In this document: positions 47,590-57,367 of the stretch, piece by piece
How positions within the stretch are numbered: the first letter of the stretch is position 1
Layout of the letters: every line of letters starts with the position of its first letter
Source: Lumbricus terrestris
Lineage: Eukaryota; Annelida; Clitellata; Crassiclitellata; Lumbricidae
DNA length: 64,000 nt
Assembly: GCA_949752735.1 (NCBI GenBank)
Contig: OX457047.1
Coordinates: 10,433,872-10,497,871 of the forward strand
Direction of reading: 5' to 3'
The notes under the pieces: model-generated
The model's input: only the letters and a program-made list of their open reading frames with translations
What the model was told of the DNA's origin: nothing
Database searches by the model: none
Position numbers and translations under genes: made by a program

Positions 47590-48805
47590 CAGGCCCGCCG
47601 AGAGGGGGGGCAGGGGGGGCAAATGCCCAGGGGCCCGGCGACTTTTAGGGGCCCGGAGGGGGCCCCGGGCTACAGTGATTATAATATGTTTCATATGTTG
47701 ATTACAGACGGCGGGCCCAATCTTTATAATCACTTATATTATTTAGCCTATTATTTGTGATCTAGGTTGTTTTAATTATCCTAATCGGCTATTACTGCTA
47801 CGCTAAGTACTACGACTGTTTAAGTTTCGAACAACTGTCCATTACCATGGTTATCAGTGTTTTGCCAAAGAACACGCTCACTTAATTCCGTCTCAGAACG
47901 TTCTTTTGCTAAATTATGCGTTGTCAGATTTCAATCGCAAGTGAACAGATCTAGGCCTAAATGATAAATTGCTCTCGCAACGATGGAATATTTTAAAAAC
48001 ACAAATCTGGAGCACAAAAAGCTAATAAGTTTGAAAAGGCAAAATCTGGTAGCCTTATACAGTAGCACACTATTTAAGTTTGAAAAGGCAAAATTTGGTA
48101 AGCTTGTACAGTAGCACACTATTTCAATTCAGAATCTCAAAAGAAGGCAATCAGAGCCAGTAATTAGGCTTATTCCTACATCGGTTGATTCTAGTGAATT
48201 AAATGTGCCTGCATGATGATCGTATATAACTGAATGGTTCAAAATGAAGTTTGTGGTGTTAATATCTTAGTTCCAAAAGAAGACATCATAAATAAGAATT
48301 ATGAAAATGTTGAAATTATGGAAACTGTAAAGAGGCATTGTTTTGACGTTGGTACTCTGCTACCAGGGCCAGCGTTTAGGACTATAGGCTACACAAACGA
48401 TATAGACGATAACTATAGGCTGTTATTAAGCTTATAAGAAACGGTCCTCCAAGACATTCGGACAATTTCCCAGGCGATGACGAAAGAGCATTTCCGAAGT
48501 GAATTTTTTAAGGTTCACAGACAAGATAGAGAACAGTTACTACCAGGATATTATAAGAGATATTGTTGCAGTTCAATCCAGAAAGGCTGCTTGTTGATTA
48601 CCATATTATTTAAAAATTAAATTCTTTACATTAAGAACTGATTAAAATCATAAATGTTTTAAATCATAAATCATTAGCGTACATTCATACCCACACTGTT
48701 GTTATTTTTATTTTTGTGTGTGTAAATTTGCTCACTGAGTCTAAAGATAGTTTTGGGCCCGTGACTGCTCAGCCCAGGGGCCCGGAATTTCTGTCGGCGG
48801 GCCTG
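47590..48805. mobile_element. hAT-type element, 1216 bp, TIR CAGGCCCGCCGA
   Basis: Ends CAGGCCCGCCGAGAGG and, inverted, CAGGCCCGCCGACAGA are flanked by the exact 8-bp duplication ATACTGTC (47582-47589, 48806-48813). GGGGCCCGG-rich subterminal blocks occur at both sides. A 54-bp direct repeat lies near 48010-48120. A 67-codon ORF at 48234-48437 might be transposase debris, but I do not recognize it. Confidence 0.88.
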
Positions 48806-48813
48806 ATACTGTC

Positions 48814-49370
48814 ACATGCAGGCTGACGCTCACTTGTACAGAATTCAACTGCAACCATTGGACATTCAAGCGCAAAAGAGTCTAGCACTTGTATCGCAGA
48901 TGTCAGCAGTTTATTTCAGGCAGGCGCCACACATTGATGAATGGCTTGCTCTGAAATCCCGCGTCAGACTGGAGGCAGGAAATGTTTGCCGAATGATTGA
49001 TGCACGCAATTGCACGCGTGAGAGATCGATGTGTGATTTCAAGGACCAGCAGCTCCATCAATCATAACATCAGTGCCTTAGAGAATAATATTATATCGAT
49101 ATGTTTCGAAAATATTATGTATGTATGTTTTAAACTGAGACTATTTAGTCGAACTGACCTCGGTGGCTATCTGCACGACGCCATCGACCCGAGGGATAAA
49201 ACGGAGCACAACATTCAGACCAATTACCTCTAAGTACTGAGATCTTAATGCACTTCAATGTGTATCATGTCCAGTGCAACACCTCCGTTTGAAGTTGATC
49301 CTCTCTAAAAGCTCAGAAGAGCCCACGTCCGAACGATACGTTGGCTATGCTTGCAAGTTATTTATATGTA
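48814..49370. other. No feature recognized
   Basis: The 83-codon plus ORF at 48816-49067 begins within the target duplication region and has no known motif. Confidence 0.45.
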
Positions 49371-49915
49371 CAGAGTGGGCGAAAAATGTGACCCTGTACG
49401 ATTTTTCCAATATCTTGGCAAGAAGAGAGAATTTTCAAATCAAGCAGTAGGCCCCTATACAGATTTAGAGGTAATTTATATATGAAATGTTGCGTACAAC
49501 TGGGGAATTTCACCAAAACCTTTTAAACACAACAAAAGTTATAATCACTTTCAGTGAGTCCACTCGCTGTTTTTCGACGACCCACAAACATTAAGCAGCA
49601 AAAGTTTTAAAAAATTATCTAGTCACATCACAAATAATTGTCATAAAGTAAACATGACTTTGCTTCACAACTCGAGTTCAATATGTCTACCGCCAGTGCC
49701 CACACTTGTTCCGAGTCTCTTTATAAAGTTCACGATGGCCTTGTTGATGAGTTCCAGAGGTACATTGCAAATCTCCCCATATCGACTGCAATGCGACCGT
49801 CAGTTCTCTGATTCCCCGTGTTTTTGACCGCAGATCGTGGTGATGTATGGCTCTCCACAATTGATAATCCATCGTGTCCAAACCTGGAGAATTTGGTGCC
49901 ATTGAACCAATGTTA
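49371..49915 (-). mobile_element. Mariner fragment with transposase C-terminus
   Basis: It begins with a terminus CAGAGTGGGCGAAAAATGTG after TA, related to the ends of the element at 1165-2362. On the minus strand, 49687-49902 encodes APNSPGLDTMDYQLWRAI, the conserved mariner motif around the last catalytic acidic residue, here in MDYQLW. The 5' part of the gene is absent. Confidence 0.8.
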
Positions 49916-51004
49916 ATATTTATACATAGGTCCGTAAAACTCTATTTGAACGGCAATCTAATGTTTCTAAACAAGTGCGATATATAATTGTAAGCAGAAG
50001 ATTATTAGGCTACATGTAGGCTACAAGACGCATGCAGTGCACATATACGTATAGTCTATTAATTTTTGATGGAAGAAACTGTTCCATTGAAGTTAGTGAA
50101 TAAATTGTGCTCGACTACCAAATAAAGTGTGATGTAATGTATGTCCTGAATGTTGTCCTGATTACGGTATAATGTAGCGTGAAGTAAGAGAGATCATTTC
50201 TATAGCTCAGCTACACAGCCAAGTTATTTCAGTACCACTTTGAAGAAGTATGACAATGTGTCACGTTGTGTCACACAGCTGCCGTTTCAGCTGTTGTCAC
50301 GTGATTCGCCAGAAGACAGAAGACAATCATCGGAGGTAATCCTGTCTCAGTAACCATGCGATGACAATTAATTATCTCAGGTGATGCACTACAGTCATGT
50401 TCGATTCCGTTCGATTTAATAAGCCTGCCAAGTGAGCAAACCTGTTCCGATTATACTAGAGTCCATTCTTCATAATATCACCAGAGACTTCCTTTTAGAT
50501 TGCTTCGCTTACGCGCTATAGGTAAATGGTCTTCAGCAGTGACACAAAAGGTGATATATTCACTCTATTATTTAGCAAAACGTTTCCCACCTGCAGAACG
50601 CATTGATTTCTATATAATTTATTATTATTATTCTTTCAAAGAGTCGAACGCCTCTGAGGCGTCTCTCGTGAAGTGGCGCAACATAAATTTAAAATTACCA
50701 TTGCCAATTCATGTTGCTCCTTTGCAAGCCTTCGAAGACTGACTACAGGACACGACCTCTAACTCTGCCATCTCGTCAGCCATTCTTCTGAATATGCATG
50801 CTTTGAGTTTTTCCAGGTCTACCAAATATTGACCTATTGCTATTGACCTATTGATGCGGAATGACCTTCCTGCTATAAATCGTTTTGGGATCTATTACCT
50901 GTGTGCACTACTCTTCCTGCCCGTTCTCTTAAGATTTCCTTTTCTGAGGGGTTCTTAGGTAAGTAAGAAAGTGAGTGAGTAAGTAACTAAGAAAGAAAGT
51001 AGGT
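49916..51004. other. No feature recognized
   Basis: AT-rich. Short AAGTAAGTAAGAAAGTGAGT run near 50960-51000, immediately before the foldback element. Confidence 0.55.
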
Positions 51005-51012
51005 GATATTCA

Positions 51013-51980
51013 GGGTCTAGGGCAATTACCCCCTGGACAATTACCCCCCGGACAATTACCCCCGACAATTACCCCCTGGACAATTACCCCCCAGGACAAT
51101 TACCCCCCGGACAATTACCCCCCGTGCCAATTACCCCCCGGACAACTACCCCCGTGCCAATTACCCCCCGGACAATTACCCCCCGTACCAATTACCCCCC
51201 GGACAACTACCCCCCGTGGCACAGTGTGAGCTTGTTCAGTTGTTCGTATACGCGTTAGGGAACGAACGTTCTCATGGTCATGGTCTTCGTATTTGTCAGA
51301 CCTTCAGCGCTGCCAAAGCCTATCCAAAAGTAACTTTGCTGTGTTAGACATCTTTAGTCATCATCTCACTCTACAATACTTATTGTACATACTTATACAC
51401 ACTCCTTCCTACTACCATTATTTCTCAGCTATCTGCTTACATACCTCCTTCTAGCACTCCATGCCTCTTCTGTTCCTCTCGCTGTCTTTCTCTATTTATC
51501 TCCATGTATCTGTTTCTCTCGCTCTCATGCATACGTTACCTGCACGCTCTTGTATAATATGTATACTAGCTGGGGTACTTAATTTGTCCTTACCTTACTA
51601 CCATTATTTCTCAGCTATCTGCGTACATACCTCCTTCTAGCACTCAGAGAGGGAAAGATAAACATTTAAAGATTTTATTAGGCAGGCGTTACAACTAGCT
51701 TAAAGCCGTTTTTAGATTGAATTTTATTTAATATTTTTCTTGAATGCTTAACACTAACTTGCATCTAACATGACACGGGGGGTAATTGTCCGGGGGGTAA
51801 TTGGTACGGGGGGTAATTGTCCGGGGGGTAATTGGCACGGGGGTAGTTGTCCGGGGGGTAATTGGCATGGGGGGTAGTTGTCCGGGGGGTAATTGTCCTG
51901 GGGGGTAATTGTCCAGGGGGTAATTGTCGGGGGGTAATTGTCCGGGGGGTAATTGTCCAGGGGGTAATTGTCCTGTCACC
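51013..51980. mobile_element. 968-bp foldback-type transposon with tandem-repeat arms
   Basis: An exact 8-bp duplication, GATATTCA, flanks the element (51005-51012, 51981-51988). Each end has about 200 bp of 13 head-to-tail units of about 15 bp (consensus GGACAATTACCCCCC, with CCAATTACC and GACAACTACC variants). The right arm is the reverse complement of the left, and the variant units come in the same order in both. Ends read GGGTCTAGGGCAATTACC and GGTGACAGGACAATTACC. The 560-bp centre has no coding capacity but contains a direct repeat of about 46 bp (51411-51456, 51598-51644). The 8-bp duplication suggests hAT-type mobilization; the architecture recalls Drosophila FB elements. Confidence 0.9.
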
Positions 51981-52229
51981 GATATTCATCAGCATGAGTC
52001 TAACGCTCATCCTATACAAGAACTATTATATATACAAAGGCCAAAAGCAGAACAATAGCACATTATGTTCGAAAAAGAAAAATTAAAGCCCGAGCACAAC
52101 TATAAGTCAATAGCAAAACATTCACAGAAAAACTGATTTTACTAGGTTAGTTTTATTATCGCTGATAATTTATGAGGATCGTGAGCATCACTTCGTACTG
52201 GGGCGCCTCTGATTAGATTGTACTATGAG

Positions 52230-52555
52230 CATAGGCGTACGAGGCAGGGTCCAGGGGGGGCAAATGCCCCCCAAATTTCGGGCAAATGTGTTTTTCGGGC
52301 AAAAGAGGCATGGACGGGCCAAAAAATTTAGGACTTTTTCGGGCAAAACAGGTACGGGAGGATTTTTCGGGCACACAGAGGTAAAAAAACTACATTTTCT
52401 CAAGATTTACGGAAAATGACTAAAAAAAGTCATCAGATTTTTCGGACGGGAATATCCTAAGATTTTTGGGCGGATGACTAAAAAAAGGTCATCAGATTTT
52501 TCGGGCAAAATTTTTTTTGCTCTCCCCCACTGCCGAAATGTCCCGTACGCCTATG
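52230..52555. mobile_element. hAT-type MITE, 326 bp, TIR CATAGGCGTACG
   Basis: Ends CATAGGCGTACGAGG and, inverted, CATAGGCGTACGGGAC are flanked by the exact 8-bp duplication ACTATGAG (52222-52229, 52556-52563). The interior repeats ATGACTAAAAAAAGTCATCA and TTTTTCGGGCA. Confidence 0.93.
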
Positions 52556-52563
52556 ACTATGAG

Positions 52564-52994
52564 AGACGATTTTTTGGACCGCATTAAAAAAGAATGGATT
52601 GGAAAGCCACCTTATATCCATCTTTTAGCCAGAGACACAGAAAGCCAGAGAGTGCCAGAATTGATAATTTGAAATGTAATTACGAGAATTTACATTAAGC
52701 TTATACCTGGTATGTAGCATCGTATGTATAACAAGAATGCGTTGCAACTGTCTACATTGCCTATAATACGCTGATAAGGTTTACATTGGAAGCAATTTTA
52801 ACTGTGTATTTTGTATAAAAAAACTGTTGGCTTTCTGAAATGAGAAAGTTTACTGCAAATGAATGGATTTATCGGGCATGATTAAAAGACAAAGTGAAAG
52901 CTGTCAGGATAGACGTCACACTTGTTTAATTGTCTTGCATCAGCTGTTCGTTTAATTAAGTTGATTAGCAAAAATATTATGCCATGCACGACAT
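52564..52994. other. No feature recognized
   Basis: AT-rich spacer between a MITE and the GT repeat. Confidence 0.5.
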
Positions 52995-53145
52995 GTGTGT
53001 GTGCGTGTGTGTGCGTGTATGTGTGTGTGAGTGTGTGTGCGTGCGTGTGTGTGTATGTGTGTGTGTGTGTGTGCGTGCGTGTGTGTGTGTGTGCGTGTGT
53101 GTGTATGTGTGTGCGTGTGTGTGTGAGGGTGTGTGTGTGTGAGGG
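52995..53145. repeat. GT dinucleotide repeat
   Basis: GTGTGT with scattered GC and TA steps; Z-DNA-prone. Confidence 0.95.
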
Positions 53146-53329
53146 CGGTTTGTTCATTTCGCTCGCCATGTCTCTTAATGATAAAACTAAAATTAGTATT
53201 TGATTAATTGCATGAATTGAAATAAAACGAATGCAATCAAGCAGGTAACACGCAGGCTAAGAAGACGTAACAGGTAAGGGTCTCTATGTATTGCGTGCAA
53301 TTAAAAAAGAATACAGCGCAGAAGAAAAG

Positions 53330-53395
53330 AACAAGAAGAAGATGAGAAAGTGGAAAAGGGTAGAAGAAGAAGAAAAAGAAGAAGAAATAGCAGTA
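53330..53395. repeat. GAA-rich tract
   Basis: Short runs of AAGAAGAAG before the compound repeat. Confidence 0.85.
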
Positions 53396-53431
53396 GAAGT
53401 ATTGTAGTAGTATTGGTTGATAGTAGTAGTT

Positions 53432-53647
<216 letters not shown>

Positions 53648-53648
<1 letters not shown>

Positions 53649-53800
53649 AAGAAGAAAAAGATGATGATGAAGAAGATGATGATGAAGAAGATGATGATGA
53701 TGATGATGATGATGATGAAGAAGAAGATGATGATGATGAAGACGAAGAAGAAGAAGAGAAGGAGAAGAAAGATGAAGAACAAGCAAAGGAAGAAAAGTTT
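53648..53800. repeat. GAT/GAA trinucleotide tract
   Basis: ATGATGATGAAGAAGATG-type units continue directly from the AGC/GTA repeat. Confidence 0.9.
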
Positions 53801-54114
53801 ATGATTTTATGGGTTTTTGTTTTTGACGGGTGGTCTCAAATTTCAAAACTAAATGATGCTTCTAAACAGACAAAATGTCGATTTAGGTCCACTAAATCTT
53901 AATTTTTATGCCCATTACCAGGGCTCAAGCAAACTCGTTGAGCCTCAAAGCAGCAAAATACAAAGTTTTTCTCAAATTATGCGTGGGCAAGGGTTCTCCT
54001 GAAAGAAAACCATGTTCTGACTTTTTGACACGTCTGATCTTTCGTATGTGCCGCAAGCTATCGAAGCTGTAGTCTGCGCCTTCTGTGACACTGACAGATA
54101 CAGGCAAGAAGACA

Positions 54115-54165
54115 GAAAGAGGGGGAGAGAGAGGGAGAGAGGGAGAGAGGGAGAGAGGGAGAGAC
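54115..54165. repeat. GGGAGAGA tract
   Basis: AGAGGGAGAGAGGGAGAG repeat. Confidence 0.85.
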
Positions 54166-54319
54166 GGGCGGTCAACACCATCTTAGAGGGACGTCGACAT
54201 CAAGGCCTTGCAAATGAGGCGCGAGATTTACAAGACCTCGCGATGCCAGAGTAATATCGCGAGAATAGGTTTGTCATGTAAGGCGGATGTCGAGGCGTGG
54301 CCCGCGGCCAACCGCATTG

Positions 54320-54560
54320 AACCCTACGCACACACATACATACATATATTATATATATAAATATATATATATTATATGTGTGTGCATTCTTATACTATAT
54401 GAATTCATATATTATATACAGTATATATAATTATATATATGCGTTGACATAAATATGCCGTTTATGCAGTATGTATGTATATACACTGGATGTATATTAC
54501 GCTCGTGCATATAACGATATATGACGTATGTGGGTATGTATGTACGTGGTGTGTAGGGCA
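54320..54560. repeat. TA-rich tract
   Basis: ATATATTATATATATAAATA and similar words; low complexity. Confidence 0.8.
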
Positions 54561-55223
54561 TCGATCGATTCGGTGCCTGGTCACTTGCCAATCGCGGTTC
54601 AATAACTGAGAGATTGGCCGCGTATTTTAACGAGAGCATTCCCTGAGGTATACCTGGGTCAAAACCGCCTTCCCTTGGCATGAGATTATACGCGTATACC
54701 AGCAACGCACGTATCACGTCTACATGTACGTGTCACTGTTTTCGTAATATATATATATATACATGTACATAATATATACATATTTCGATGCTGTTTATTT
54801 CAGGAGAAAATATACAAACCCCTAAAGTAGTTCCGTTCTTAACAAGATGTAGCCCGTCATTGGTCTTATACATGTACATGTAATGTCATGTATACGTCGT
54901 GTTTGTCGTCTTGCACAGGGATCACAAAATGAGGGACAAGTAATGATTGGGAGGTGGGAAGTATAGTTTTGACAACCTACGCCATGACGGCAAGACAAGT
55001 TCAGTTGCAACTTGCCACTCAGTCACTCTGCATGGCTGACTTTTACTTTTCGTTTGACAATTTGCAAATCAATGGGTTGAAAAATCCTAAAAGAGAATTT
55101 CTACAGTATACTCATAAATTAATAATAGTCATAATCATCAGATTGATTCTTGCAGATTTTCGTCGGATTGAACGAATTAATAAACGCTGGAAACAATCCA
55201 CTGGCTTCGTATAATAGGCCTAC
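54561..55223. other. No feature recognized
   Basis: AT-rich flank of the LTR element, with a TATATATATA run near 54748. Confidence 0.5.
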
Positions 55224-55228
55224 CCGAC

Positions 55229-56390
55229 TGTAACGGAATGCTAAGACCACACTATGGCTCGATTGTTTGGGTGGAATTATACTCCAGATCTCAGAGCGGA
55301 GATCATGTTACTCATTAGCATACTATATTCCTATTCGCTGCAATGTAGGTTATTGACCTATATGTCACCAATCAACAAGTCGAATGTTTTATATAAAAAA
55401 TAATATTAGCATATGAATATTAATATATGTCAACATGTACAGCACACAAAACCTTTCTCTAAGGGTTTGGGATAATGTTTGATTTAACACAATCTTCTAT
55501 TAAATAGCCTTACCTAAAACCAGTACTGATTACAGTAATTTGAGGGATATAATTTTAATATCTACCCTCCCGCGTTGAATTCTTTAGTTCTTGTATTCAT
55601 TCACCACCGGCCAGTCTTCATCTTACTCTCATCAATGGCTGATCTCCAGGCTGTTGGCATCTTTTCTCCTTTGTGGATAATTGTCGGACTTTTCTTCTCG
55701 AATGTTGAATTTCTTTGCGGTCGCTGCTTACTGTTTGAACAGTTCCTGTTCCTTATCGTATTTACCAACTACTGCGACTTTCATTTACAGTTCGAAGTAG
55801 TCTCTGTAGATTATTTATCGTTTCGCAATGTCACGAGATGTAACTTCGTTGATCTAAGGTATACGCTGTAAACTGCAACGCATACACGCTCTTACCGGTA
55901 AGTACAGCGCTATATCGATCGTACGTTACGCTCGTTGACCTTCATTATAGTCCACACCTTAGGACACTAAGCGTTCGTTATTCGGCTTCCAATCGTCCCG
56001 AATGTCACGAAATCACACGATAATGTTCGACAACAATTACCAACTTCTTGCGATCGCTCAAACCTCCGCCATTACGTCCTTCTTCTCCAGCCTCCCTAGA
56101 TGCTCTTTACGCAGGCGTAGCAGACGATCCTTTTGTTCGCCTCCCATTGGCTGACTGACCGAATGTTGCTATATCTCGAAATGTTTGCCCCTGTTTAATA
56201 TATATTTTTGCCCCTAAGTACTGGTTCTAGTACTGGTTAATTAATTAAACAGAGCAATGTGAAAGTTCTGAATCAAATCATTAATTAATCATTAACTAGG
56301 GCCTCTTCCTAACTTAACATGTGTAATTAACATTCAACAATATGTATAGCAGGGTAAGAACGTATGGGTGTGATCAAGGATATCGCTACA
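55229..56390 (-). repeat. 3' LTR of the retrotransposon
   Basis: This 1162-bp LTR begins TGTAGCGATATCC and ends GCATTCCGTTACA on the minus strand. It is identical to the other LTR wherever compared. On the plus strand it contains an antisense 98-codon ORF, also present in the other LTR, that I regard as chance. Confidence 0.93.
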
Positions 56391-56410
56391 ACAATCCCCC
56401 ACAAATTAAA
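56391..56410 (-). other. Polypurine tract
   Basis: On the minus strand AATTTGTGGGGGATTGT directly abuts the 3' LTR, the expected place for the plus-strand primer of reverse transcription. Confidence 0.65.
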
Positions 56411-56656
56411 ATTTGCTACAAATTTTCTTTTCAATATCCTTATTAAAACTACCCATACTTCTTATAATACTCCTACTACTCAGTCATCTACACTAGCACT
56501 TACACTAGCTATAGCTATGTAACTATGCAACTACCTACTCAACATTAACATTTAACATCTATTGTGATAATTCAAATGGTATCACCTTTACCTTATCTAT
56601 ACTTGTAATTTACCTTGCATTTACACTGATTCTCTTATCTACATGTCTAATTCTAC

Positions 56657-57140
56657 CTACTCTAATCCTCGGCTTAAATAATCAGCCACTACATTGTCAC
56701 TACCTTTGAGGTATCTAACCCTAAAGCTGTAGTTCTGAAGCACTAGGTACCAGCGCAATACTCTAGCATTTCTTATGTTACCAGTCTTTAAGTATTGCAG
56801 TCCTAAGTGGTCAGTCTCTACCACAAATTCCTGGCCATACAGGTAGCGGTTGAACTTTCTAATCCCCCAAACCATCGCCAGGCACTCTCTCTCCTCCACA
56901 GAATAGTTCCTTTCACTTTCACTAAATTTCTTGCTTGCATAAACCACTGGATGCATAACCCCATCATGAATCTGCATCAGCACACATCCCATCGCCGTAT
57001 TGGACGCATCCGTTCTCAAAGTGAATTCCACACCAATCTCAGGTAACTTCAATATCGGTGCTTCTGATAAAGCATTCTTTAGACTCTGAAATGACCTCTC
57101 TAGATCATCATTCCATTCGACTGTTATCCTGGCAATCTTC
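56657..57140 (-). pseudogene. RNase H segment of a gypsy-type Pol, detached from RT
   Basis: The frame opens after a TAA and reads ARITVEWNDDLERSFQSLKN, the stretch that normally links RT thumb to RNase H. The RNase H domain follows, with acidic residues in LRTDAS, ERECLAMVWG, VETDHL and a closing NVVADYLSRG before a stop. The RNase H core therefore looks complete, but no LPQG-like or YxDD reverse-transcriptase motif lies upstream and no integrase zinc finger or DDE follows. About 230 bp of stop-rich sequence separates it from the Gag-protease ORF. It has no initiator ATG of its own and is probably untranslated, unless spliced. Confidence 0.85.
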
Positions 57141-57367
57141 CTTTATCTTATCAACAGATTCTTCCTTTGGTTTAATCATATTTTAGTTATTTTCCTTTCA
57201 CTCAACATAACTCGCAAACCTACCTTCAACAATAACTCAACTTAATCTCATAATGTATTATATTTACATATCTACTTACTTAACTATTCTATACTTACTA
57301 CTATCAACTTCTGTTTGCAGGACTTCTGCTCTTCTTTGGACAGCTCGTCCTGTCTACATCCATCCTA

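Noticed and set aside
51728..52019. Proline-rich repeat proteins (QLPPG-like) at the foldback
   Set aside because: They are frames through the tandem GGGGGGTAATTGTCC units without start context or conservation.
55575..55871. 98-codon ORF present in both LTRs
   Set aside because: It is antisense to the element, has no known domain, and is duplicated only because the LTRs are.
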